Shown here one piece after another: positions 24,507 through 31,694 of a DNA stretch of 64,000 nucleotides (position 1 is its first letter; each line of letters begins with the position of its first letter). A model generated the notes under the pieces. It made no database searches and was not told where the DNA came from. It was given only the letters and a program-made list of their open reading frames with translations. The translations under genes were made by a program, and so were the position numbers. This stretch comes from Achromobacter sp. Marseille-Q4962 (GTDB lineage: Bacteria; Pseudomonadota; Gammaproteobacteria; Burkholderiales; Burkholderiaceae_B): assembly GCF_943737005.1 (NCBI RefSeq), contig NZ_CALSFU010000018.1, forward strand, positions 45,019 through 109,018, given 5' to 3'.

Positions 24507-26069
24507 TCAGGGGGCGAAGCGGTAAGCGGCGCGTTCGCGCTCGTCGATCTGGTTGACCAGATTGGTTTCCCATTCCAGGTACTTGCGCGCGGCGGCCTTG
24601 TTGCCGCTGTGGCGGTCATGCACGAAGAAAAGAAAGTCGATGCAGTCTTCGTCGGGCGGGTTGCCGGGGCTGGACTCCACCGGCAGACCCGCGCCGGTCC
24701 AGGCGGCGGGCGGATCGGCGAGCAGCAGCGGTTCCAGGCTCCCGGGCAGGCCGCGCGCATAGAGCTCGGCCACGCGCGGATCCTCGGCGACGAGCACGGT
24801 CTGACGGTCGGCCGCGGCGGGTTTGCCGCGTATGGCCCAGCGCGCGCCGGCGATGTGCGCCTTGCGGTAGGCCATGCTGGGGCGCAGGTCGACGAAGGCG
24901 GCGCCCTCTTCCAGCAGCGCGCGGGCCTGCGCGCTGTCGATGCGCGCCAACCGGCTTTCCACGGCCGGCGGAGGCGGCGGAGGCGCGTCCAGCGCGGCGG
25001 CCTCCAGCACGTGGACTTCCCAGCCCATCTGGCGCAGCCAGCTGGCCACCGTGGGGGCGCGCACGCCCTCGCCGTCGACCAGCACCAGCCGGGCGCCGCG
25101 CGTGCCCACATACTGGTCGGTGGCCTGGATGAGCTGGCCGCCGGGCGCGCTGGCGGCGCCGGGGTAGGTGCCGGCCTGATATTCCTCCGGCGTGCGCACG
25201 TCGAAGACGTAGGTCGTGCGCGCGCCGTCGGCCCGCATGGCGGCCAGGGCGGCGGGGTCGATAGCGGCAACGCCGTAGCGCGCCGCCAGCGCCTGGGCGC
25301 GCTCCCTGGCGCGCGCCAGCGCCGCCTGCGAGGTTTCCATGCCATGCCGGCGCGACTGGCCGTGGTCCAGCGGCAGGTCCTTGAGGTACCAGCCCTGGGT
25401 GCCGTTTTCCAGGGCGTACACCGGGTTCTTCACGCCCAGGTTGATGAGCGTCTGCGCACCGATGATACTGCGGGTGCGGCCGGCGCAGTTGATCACGATG
25501 GTGGTGTTCTCGTCGGGCACCAGCTCGTCCACCCGCAGCGCCAGCTCGCCGTTGGGGCAGCAGGTGGCCGTGGGGATGCTCATCTTCTGGTATTCGGCGA
25601 ACGGCCGGCCGTCCAGCACCACCAGGTTGTCCCGGGCGGCCAGGCGCCGGCTCAGTTCCTCGGCCGTGATGGCGGGCGTGTGGAAGACGTGTTCGGCCAG
25701 CTCGCCGAAGGTTTTGCTCGGCAGGTTGACGCCGGCGAAGAGGGCATAGCCCTGGCCGCGCCAGGCGTCGACGCCGCCATCCAGCACGCTGACCTGGGTA
25801 TAGCCGAGGGCGCGCAGCGCCTCGGCCGCCGGTTCCGCCACGCCGTTGGCCTGGTCGTAGACCACGACGCGGGTCGTCTTGCGCGGCACCAGGCGCAGCG
25901 TTTCGAATTCGAGCTGGCTGTACGGCGCGTTGACGGCATAGAAAAGGTGGGACTCGCCATACTGGCCATGCTCGCGCACGTCCAGCAGGGCGATCTCGTG
26001 GCCGTCGTGCAGCCAGTCTTTGAGCGTGGCGGCGCCTACGCGCGCGCGGATCGAGGGTGTGATTGCCAT
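24507..26069 (-). CDS. multidomain rhodanese-like sulfurtransferase
   Basis: A 520-residue cytoplasmic protein built of four rhodanese folds, roughly residues 10-115, 130-235, 265-360 and 370-470. Only the second has a catalytic cysteine, C195 in the loop CAGRTRS; the equivalent loops of the others (DQANGVA, DGEGVRA, AEDPRVA) lack Cys and are presumably structural. A linker of six prolines separates domains 3 and 4. Such tandem proteins move sulfane sulfur from thiosulfate or persulfides to acceptors such as cyanide or glutathione. It lies between the amino-acid importer genes and the PLP lyase, all leftward. Confidence 0.85.
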   Translation of the reverse strand: MAITPSIRARVGAATLKDWLHDGHEIALLDVREHGQYGESHLFYAVNAPYSQLEFETLRLVPRKTTRVVVYDQANGVAEPAAEALRALGYTQVSVLDGGVDAWRGQGYALFAGVNLPSKTFGELAEHVFHTPAITAEELSRRLAARDNLVVLDGRPFAEYQKMSIPTATCCPNGELALRVDELVPDENTTIVINCAGRTRSIIGAQTLINLGVKNPVYALENGTQGWYLKDLPLDHGQSRRHGMETSQAALARARERAQALAARYGVAAIDPAALAAMRADGARTTYVFDVRTPEEYQAGTYPGAASAPGGQLIQATDQYVGTRGARLVLVDGEGVRAPTVASWLRQMGWEVHVLEAAALDAPPPPPPAVESRLARIDSAQARALLEEGAAFVDLRPSMAYRKAHIAGARWAIRGKPAAADRQTVLVAEDPRVAELYARGLPGSLEPLLLADPPAAWTGAGLPVESSPGNPPDEDCIDFLFFVHDRHSGNKAAARKYLEWETNLVNQIDERERAAYRFAP

Positions 26070-26111
26070 GGGTTCAACAGGAAGAAGCGCCGGCCGCGCC
26101 GGCGCGGAGGA

Positions 26112-27308
26112 CTACGAAAGGTGGGCGTCGAACGCCTGTTGCAGGTCGGCGATGAGGTCGGCCGGGTCTTCCAGGCCGATATGGAAACGGCACATCGGAC
26201 CGCGCCCGCTCCAGGACGACAGGCTGCGCGCGGAAGCCATGTTCATGGGCACGACCAGGCTCTCGTAGCTGCCCCACGAGGCCCCGATGCCGAACAGCGC
26301 CAGCGCGTCGATCATGGCTTCCATGCGCTCGGGGCCGACCTCGGGCGCGAACTCCACCGACACCAGGCCGTTGCTGCCGCGGAAGTCGCGCTCGAAGATC
26401 TCGCGCTGCGCGCCTTCGGCGCAGGCGGCGGCATAGACACGGGCCACGCGCGGGTGCCGCTGCAGCCAGCCCGCCACTTCGAGCATGTGCGCCTGGTGGG
26501 CGCGCAGGCGCACGGGCAGGGTGCGCAGGCCGCGCAGCAGCAGGTAGGCGTCGTCCGCGCCCACGGTCTGGCCGTAATTGACCTGCGCGGTTTCCAGTTC
26601 CGGCCACGCCTCGCGGGTCGTGACCACCGTGCCCATCATGACGTCGGCGTGGCCGCTCAGGTACTTGGTGGCCGCGATGATGGAGATGTCGGCGCCCAGC
26701 GCCAGCGGCTGGTGCAGGAAGCCCGAGCCCCAGGTGTTGTCCACCGCCAGCAGGCAGCCATGCTTCCGGGCCAGGGCCGACACCGCGCGCAGGTCCATCA
26801 TCTCGTAGACGAGCGAGCTGGGGTTTTCGGCATAGATCATGCGCGTGTTGGGCCGGATCTTCTCCGCCAGGTCGGAGCCATCGGGCTGGTAGTAGCTGTG
26901 CTCGATACCCAGGCGCGCCAGGCTCTGCGCGCACAGCGCGCGCGCCGGTTCGTACACGCCGTCGGTCATGAGCACGTGGTCGCCCGCCTTCAGGTAGGCG
27001 AGAAACACCATGGCGATGGCCGCCAGCCCGGTCGGGAACACCTTGGCGCGGTAGCCGCCTTCCAGCTCGACCAGCGCGTCTTCCAGCGCATAGGTGCTGT
27101 CGGTGCCGCGCGCGCCGTAGGAACGCAGGCGCTCCTGGCCGCGGCGCTGGCGCGTCTCGCGCCACTGCGCCACGCTGTCGAACACATAGGTGCTGGCCCG
27201 CGTTACCGGCGTGTTCACCCAGCCCTGGTGGGGCCGGCCGCTGCGCAGCAGCCGGGTTTCGTAGGCGCCTTGCGGCGCGTGCTGGTCCTTGGCCATGTCG
27301 CGTCTCAT
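26112..27308 (-). CDS. PLP-dependent Cys/Met-metabolism enzyme, cystathionine beta-lyase-like
   Basis: A 398-residue fold-type I enzyme. '[39 protein letters not shown]' is the MetC-type N-terminal region; D190-N191-T192 contacts the PLP ring and K215 in '[18 protein letters not shown]' forms the Schiff base. MetC-like lyases cleave the C-S bond of cystathionine, cystine or lanthionine to a thiol, pyruvate and ammonia. The ATG at 27308 overlaps the stop of the dioxygenase gene (ATGA); an ATG four codons in is an alternative. It was chosen as a lyase over a gamma-synthase by resemblance only. Confidence 0.85.
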   Translation of the reverse strand: MRRDMAKDQHAPQGAYETRLLRSGRPHQGWVNTPVTRASTYVFDSVAQWRETRQRRGQERLRSYGARGTDSTYALEDALVELEGGYRAKVFPTGLAAIAMVFLAYLKAGDHVLMTDGVYEPARALCAQSLARLGIEHSYYQPDGSDLAEKIRPNTRMIYAENPSSLVYEMMDLRAVSALARKHGCLLAVDNTWGSGFLHQPLALGADISIIAATKYLSGHADVMMGTVVTTREAWPELETAQVNYGQTVGADDAYLLLRGLRTLPVRLRAHQAHMLEVAGWLQRHPRVARVYAAACAEGAQREIFERDFRGSNGLVSVEFAPEVGPERMEAMIDALALFGIGASWGSYESLVVPMNMASARSLSSWSGRGPMCRFHIGLEDPADLIADLQQAFDAHLS

Positions 27309-27892
27309 TTGCGGGTCTGCACGCCGATGGCCATCTGCTGGCAGGTGCCTTTTTCGAGATCGAAAGCGATGCGGCGGTCCAGCGTTTCCAGCGCACGGCC
27401 GTACATGTGCAGGTGGCGGATGACGTCCTGGCCCTCGATGTGCACGGCGTGGATGTCGTCGGGCATGAGAGCGATGCCGGCGCCGGGTTCGACGACCACG
27501 GTTCCGGTCTGCTCCAGCGTGGCGCGGCCCGGCTCGCTGCCGTCGTCCTTGCGGTCGTAGGTGTAGTTGAGTTCCACGCCTTCGACCGCGGCGATGCAGG
27601 CCCAGGTTGTGTGGTTGTGCGGCACGATCTTCTTGCCCGGGCGCATGACGTTCAGGTACAGCGCATAGGACTTGTCTTCGTCTTCCTGGATCAGGTAGCG
27701 GGCCTGCAGTTCCCCCTGCTCGGGCGCGGGGTAGCGCTCGGCGCTCCACCAGTCTTTGTGGGCGGCCAGGCCGACCAGTTTGTCCAGGACCTGGGCCAGG
27801 GTGTCGCGGTTTTCTCCGCCGCGCTCGAACAGCCCCTTGATCTGGTCGATGGCGGCGCGGATCTGGGCCGATCCCGGGTTGGCTTGCTGCAT
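27305..27892 (-). CDS. cysteine dioxygenase-family (thiol dioxygenase) cupin protein
   Basis: A 195-residue single-cupin non-heme iron enzyme. H92 and H94 in '[23 protein letters not shown]' and H148 in 'PDDIHAVHI' make the three-His iron site. Members oxidise a free thiol (cysteine, or 3-mercaptopropionate and similar) to a sulfinate with O2. Which thiol is used cannot be told by eye. It is the first gene of the leftward sulfur unit and is translationally coupled to the PLP lyase, so the lyase product is an obvious candidate substrate. The start is at ATG 27892; upstream in-frame sequence looks like leader. Confidence 0.82.
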   Translation of the reverse strand: MQQANPGSAQIRAAIDQIKGLFERGGENRDTLAQVLDKLVGLAAHKDWWSAERYPAPEQGELQARYLIQEDEDKSYALYLNVMRPGKKIVPHNHTTWACIAAVEGVELNYTYDRKDDGSEPGRATLEQTGTVVVEPGAGIALMPDDIHAVHIEGQDVIRHLHMYGRALETLDRRIAFDLEKGTCQQMAIGVQTRK

Positions 27893-28352
27893 GGCGTATG
27901 GGCTCCGTGTCTTTTGTGGGAAACAGGCGCCCACCTTAAAGAGCCGGACCGCGCGATTCAAATTAGAGTTGCATTGAAATTCATTAGGATTGCTAATGTA
28001 TTTTCCGCTTTCATAGAGGAATGGCGAGAAGAGCGCGCCGGAGGACCGTCCGTCTCTAGGGGAAAATACCAATAAGAAACTGATCCATTTTCCGGCCCTG
28101 GAGCAACTCGCGCGGGCGCCGGGCCGGGCCGCGGACGCAGCGACCTGCACAAGCTTGAGTTTTTTCCTACGCACTTGTCAGTCTCATCCTATGGTGGCGG
28201 CGCCTGCGCTCTTCTTATGATTCCCAATCCTGTGCCGGCGCCGCATCGGGTTGCCCCGGGCGGAGTTCCCCGGCGGCGAAATATCCAGCCGTCGCGCCGC
28301 CCGTCTTCCGCGCTTCCCGGCCCACGGTCATCCGCGGCATATCGAGGAAAAA
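27893..28352. promoter_or_regulatory. 460-base divergent intergenic region with a LysR-type box
   Basis: This lies between the leftward sulfur unit and the rightward adhesin-like pair. Between about 27955 and 28025 it is AT-rich. CATTAGGATTGCTAATG (27982-27998) is a perfect inverted repeat with six-base arms, a five-base spacer and T-N11-A spacing, a good LysR operator; a looser TTCAA-N12-TTGAA repeat lies just left. Near 28163-28169 a TTTCCTA heptamer matches the BvgA-site half consensus of Bordetella, but single heptamers occur by chance. No gene was seen here. Confidence 0.45.
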
Positions 28353-29348
28353 GTGAAACTCCTTCAGTCGATTCTGCTCGTCGCCTTGCTGTGCTTTTCG
28401 AAAGCCGGCTTTGCCGTCATTTGTCTCAAGGAGGGCGGCCTTTCCAAGGATTCGGTCGACATCCGCACCACCATCGCCGTGCCCAACGACGAAGCAAGGG
28501 GCACGGTGCTATGGCGCTCGCCCAATTACCACATGATCGTCGAATGCAAGCAGGAAAATTGGATAAGCCAAGGCGAGAAGGTCTTCATCTATCTCAGCCC
28601 CACCGACCAGGGCATGACCCAGCTGGGGCCCGACATCGAGTTCGGCGTCAACCTGAAGGGTGTCGACTACACATGCAGCAGCCTGGAGCGGTGCCGCATG
28701 GAAATCGGCGAGACCGAGCCTTGCGCCGTCTTGTGCACCAACTTCAAGACCCGTTTCTCGATTGCGTACAACTTCTTCATCGCCAAGAAATCCACACCGG
28801 AGCAAAGCGCATACAAAGAGGGCGTGCTGGCGGGGCTTTCCCAGTACGACGCCTTCCAGATCGACGGCGAGGGGGGCATCAACGAGCGTCCGGGCAAGAA
28901 CTTCCGCATGACGGTCACGGGGCTGAACCGCATGCGTTACGTGGGCTGCCTGGCCAAAATAGCGCTGTATCCCTCCGTGCTCGATTTCGGGCCGCTTCCC
29001 ATGAGCGGCGCGCGCGTCGGCGATCCCATCGCCGAGAAGTCCTTCTACATCATCGTCGGCAAGAACTGCATCAGCTATTACGGGCTGTCGGCCATCATCG
29101 TGCCGACCAATGGCAGGTTGCTGGACCAGTACACGCTGGTTCCCGACCATAACGCCTCGCTGGGCATCTCCATCTACGCCGCCGACGGCAAGTCTCCCGT
29201 GCCGTTCAACGAGGAGTTCACCGTGATGCCGCCCACGGAAAACGTGTACTTCACCGCCGGCTTCAGGGTCCGGCCGAAATGGCTGACGGAAAAGCCCACG
29301 ACGGGCCCGTTCCATGCCGCCGCCGTAATCAGCGTGTACTACAAGTAG
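28353..29348 (+). CDS. secreted fimbrial tip adhesin-like protein, copy 1
   Basis: A 331-residue exported protein starting at GTG, with GAGG five bases upstream and a signal peptide (KLLQSILLVALLCFSKAGFA). Its N-terminal two-thirds is Cys-rich and beta-rich (GTVLWRSPNYHMIVECK, YTCSSLERCRMEI). The C-terminal part begins 'YPSVLDFGPLPMSGARVGDPIAEKSFYI' and ends 'AAVISVYYK', like a chaperone-usher pilin domain with an aromatic near the C-terminus. It shares this layout with the next gene (28353 and 29414 are paralogues). No chaperone, usher or major pilin is nearby. The fimbrial assignment is by resemblance and not certain. Confidence 0.62.
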   Translation: MKLLQSILLVALLCFSKAGFAVICLKEGGLSKDSVDIRTTIAVPNDEARGTVLWRSPNYHMIVECKQENWISQGEKVFIYLSPTDQGMTQLGPDIEFGVNLKGVDYTCSSLERCRMEIGETEPCAVLCTNFKTRFSIAYNFFIAKKSTPEQSAYKEGVLAGLSQYDAFQIDGEGGINERPGKNFRMTVTGLNRMRYVGCLAKIALYPSVLDFGPLPMSGARVGDPIAEKSFYIIVGKNCISYYGLSAIIVPTNGRLLDQYTLVPDHNASLGISIYAADGKSPVPFNEEFTVMPPTENVYFTAGFRVRPKWLTEKPTTGPFHAAAVISVYYK

Positions 29349-29413
29349 CAAGCGATGCAAAGAAGAATCACTGCAAGACCCGGCGGCAATAGCCTTCCTC
29401 AGGGAGGAACTCG

Positions 29414-30415
29414 ATGAGAGGCTGGCTGGTTTCGTTCTTTTTCGCCGCCACGCTGTTTGCCGCAGACAGCCACGCTGCTTTCAGGTGCTACAAGGATCCG
29501 TTGACTCTCCACGAGTCCATGGTCGTCGACGGCCCGGTCATCCTGGTGGACAACAACGCGCGCGAGGGCACGGTGTTGTGGCGCTCTCCCACCATCAACC
29601 TCACCCTGGTCTGCTATCACGACCACTGGGGTTGGGGCGAGGATGTCTATATATACCTGTATCCGGGCGCCACCGACGATACCCACTTCAGCCCGGGGCT
29701 CGGACTGGGCATTCGCATGAATGGAACCGACGAACCCTGCCCCGTCATCGCCCCGTACTGCCGCAAGTCGATCGGAAAGACGTCGTCCTGCTTCTTTATT
29801 AGTTGCTCAGGCCGCAAGACGGTCTTCCAGATTTCCTATAGTCTGTTTCTGTTCAAGAAGCAGAGTCCATGGGACACCTCCCGCCTGTCGGGGCCGCTGG
29901 CCGCGGCCACCGCCGCCGACGCGATGAGCATCGGCGACAAGAATGGGCTTCCCACTCCTAACAATTCTTCCTACAAGCTCGTTCTTACAGGGCTGGAAAA
30001 GGTGCGCTATGCCTATTGCCAGCCCGCGGCCAGCGTAACGCCGAGCGTGATCGACTTCGGCTCGATTTCCATGTCCACTGCCCCCACAGGCGGCGTCATC
30101 TCGGAGCGGTCCTTTTTTGTTACGGTGGACAGGAAGTGCTCGCTGCAGGCCGGGATATCCGCCGTCATGAACGTCACCAAGGGATCGGTATTGGCGGATC
30201 ACGCGCTGCTCCCTGCCCAGAACCAGTCCGTCGGCATTTTTCTGTACGGCGAGAATGGCTTACCCATACCTTGGGGCAAAGAAATCCGGTTGCTGCCGCC
30301 CGGCAAGGACGCACGCACGGCCGCGCGCATCGATACACACCTGAAGTGGATGGCCGAACGCCGCGAACCGGGACCGTTTTCCGCGACGGTGGTCGTCGAC
30401 GTGTACTACAAATAG
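29414..30415 (+). CDS. secreted fimbrial tip adhesin-like protein, copy 2
   Basis: A 333-residue paralogue of the preceding gene, 65 bases downstream, with an AGGGAGG site. Signal peptide MRGWLVSFFFAATLFAADSHA. Shared landmarks are 'REGTVLWRSPTINLTLVCY', 'EDVYIYLYPGATDDTHFSPGLGLGIRMNGTDEPC', 'TPSVIDFGSISMSTAPTGGVISERSFFVTVDRKC' and the end 'ATVVVDVYYK'. The lectin-like N-terminal halves differ more than the C-terminal pilin-like halves, suggesting different ligands. Codon use looks less GC-biased than in neighbouring genes, consistent with an accessory origin. Confidence 0.62.
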   Translation: MRGWLVSFFFAATLFAADSHAAFRCYKDPLTLHESMVVDGPVILVDNNAREGTVLWRSPTINLTLVCYHDHWGWGEDVYIYLYPGATDDTHFSPGLGLGIRMNGTDEPCPVIAPYCRKSIGKTSSCFFISCSGRKTVFQISYSLFLFKKQSPWDTSRLSGPLAAATAADAMSIGDKNGLPTPNNSSYKLVLTGLEKVRYAYCQPAASVTPSVIDFGSISMSTAPTGGVISERSFFVTVDRKCSLQAGISAVMNVTKGSVLADHALLPAQNQSVGIFLYGENGLPIPWGKEIRLLPPGKDARTAARIDTHLKWMAERREPGPFSATVVVDVYYK

Positions 30416-30440
30416 CCGCGGGCGGCGCGCCGCCCGCGGC
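30415..30440. terminator. perfect 26-base GC palindrome between convergent genes, probable bidirectional terminator
   Basis: Arms of 13 bases (GCCGCGGGCGGCG and its exact complement) with no loop lie exactly between the stop codons of the adhesin-like gene and prpF. Folded RNA from either strand would give a very stable hairpin. No T-run follows, so termination may be weak or Rho-assisted. Confidence 0.5.
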
Positions 30441-30445
30441 GCGAT

Positions 30446-31630
30446 TCAGAAGCCCGCGCGCGGCACGTGCACGCGGCCGTCCATGAGCACTCGGGCGCTG
30501 CGGCTCATGATGGCCTTGGTGACTTTCCACTCGCCGTTCACCTGCTCGGCCTTGGCGCCCACGCGCAGCGTGCCCGAGGGATGGCCGAAGCACACGGTGT
30601 CGCGCTCGCCGCCGCCGGCGGCCAGGTTGACCAGGGTGCCCGGCACGGCCGCCGCCGTGGCGATGGCCACCGAGGCCGTGCCCATCATCGCGTGGTGCAG
30701 CTTGCCCATGGACAGCGCACGCACCAGCACGTCCACGTCCGACCGGGCGATGCGCTTGCCGCTGGAGGCCACGTACTCGCGCGGCGGCGCCACGAACGCC
30801 ACCTTGGGCGTGTGCTGGCGCGCGGCGGCTTCTTCCAGCTTGCCGATGAGTCCCATGCGCAGCGCGCCGTGCGCGCGTATGGTCTCGAAGCGCGCCAGGG
30901 CGGCGGCATCGCCATTGATATCGTCCTGCAGCTCGGTTCCCTTGTAGCCCAGCGCCTCGGCGTCCAGGAAGATGGTGGGAATGCCGGAATTGATCATGGT
31001 GGCCTTGAACGTGCCCACGCCGGGCACCTCCAGCTCGTCCACCACGTTGCCGGTGGGAAACATGGACCCGCCGTCGCCGTCTTCCGCCGGGTCCATGAAT
31101 TCCAGCCGCACCTCGGCCGCGGGGAAGGTCACGCCGTCCAGCTCGAAGTCGCCGGTTTCCTGCACCGCGCCGTTCGTCATGGGTACGTGCGCGATGATGG
31201 TCTTGCCGATGTTGGCCTGCCAGATGCGCACCACGGCCACGCCGTCGGCCGGCACGCGGCTGGCGTCCACCAGCCCGTTGGCGATGGCGAACGGCCCCAC
31301 GGCCGCCGAGAGGTTGCCGCAGTTACCGCTCCAGTCCACGAACGGCTGGTCGATCGAGACCTGGCCGAAGAGATAGTCCACGTCGTGGTCCGGGCGGGCG
31401 CTGCGCGACAGAATGACGGTCTTGCTGGTGCTGGAGGTGGCCGCGCCCATGCCGTCGATCTGTTTGCCGTACGGATCGGGGCTGCCGATCACGCGCAGCA
31501 GCAGGGCGTCGCGAGCCGGGCCGGGCACGCGGGCGGATTCGGGCAGGTCGTCCAGCTTGAAGAAAACGCCTTTGCTGGTGCCGCCGCGCATGTAGGTGGC
31601 GGGAATACGGATCTGGGGGGCGTGTGCCAT
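30446..31630 (-). CDS. prpF: 2-methylaconitate cis-trans isomerase PrpF
   Basis: A 394-residue protein of the diaminopimelate-epimerase-like fold. 'IPATYMRGGTSKGVFF' (with 'MRGGTSKG', the PrpF family start), 'GSPDPYGKQIDGMGAATSSTSKTVIL', 'DWSGNCGNLSAAVGPFAI' and 'GGGERDTVCFGHPSG' are signatures. In species using AcnD, PrpF isomerises the 2-methylaconitate made by AcnD so that aconitase can complete propionate catabolism by the methylcitrate cycle. It follows acnD by 64 bases on the same strand. The residues that replace the epimerase cysteines are consistent with PrpF, not a racemase. Confidence 0.92.
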   Translation of the reverse strand: MAHAPQIRIPATYMRGGTSKGVFFKLDDLPESARVPGPARDALLLRVIGSPDPYGKQIDGMGAATSSTSKTVILSRSARPDHDVDYLFGQVSIDQPFVDWSGNCGNLSAAVGPFAIANGLVDASRVPADGVAVVRIWQANIGKTIIAHVPMTNGAVQETGDFELDGVTFPAAEVRLEFMDPAEDGDGGSMFPTGNVVDELEVPGVGTFKATMINSGIPTIFLDAEALGYKGTELQDDINGDAAALARFETIRAHGALRMGLIGKLEEAAARQHTPKVAFVAPPREYVASSGKRIARSDVDVLVRALSMGKLHHAMMGTASVAIATAAAVPGTLVNLAAGGGERDTVCFGHPSGTLRVGAKAEQVNGEWKVTKAIMSRSARVLMDGRVHVPRAGF

Positions 31631-31694
31631 GGCGCAGTCCTGGTGTCTAGGGTTACGGGAAAGGCGGGCCTGCGCCCGCCGTCGTTGCCGGGCG

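Noticed and set aside
24471..27560. 1029-codon rightward open frame
   Set aside because: Antisense to the rhodanese and PLP lyase genes; no recognisable domain or ribosome site.
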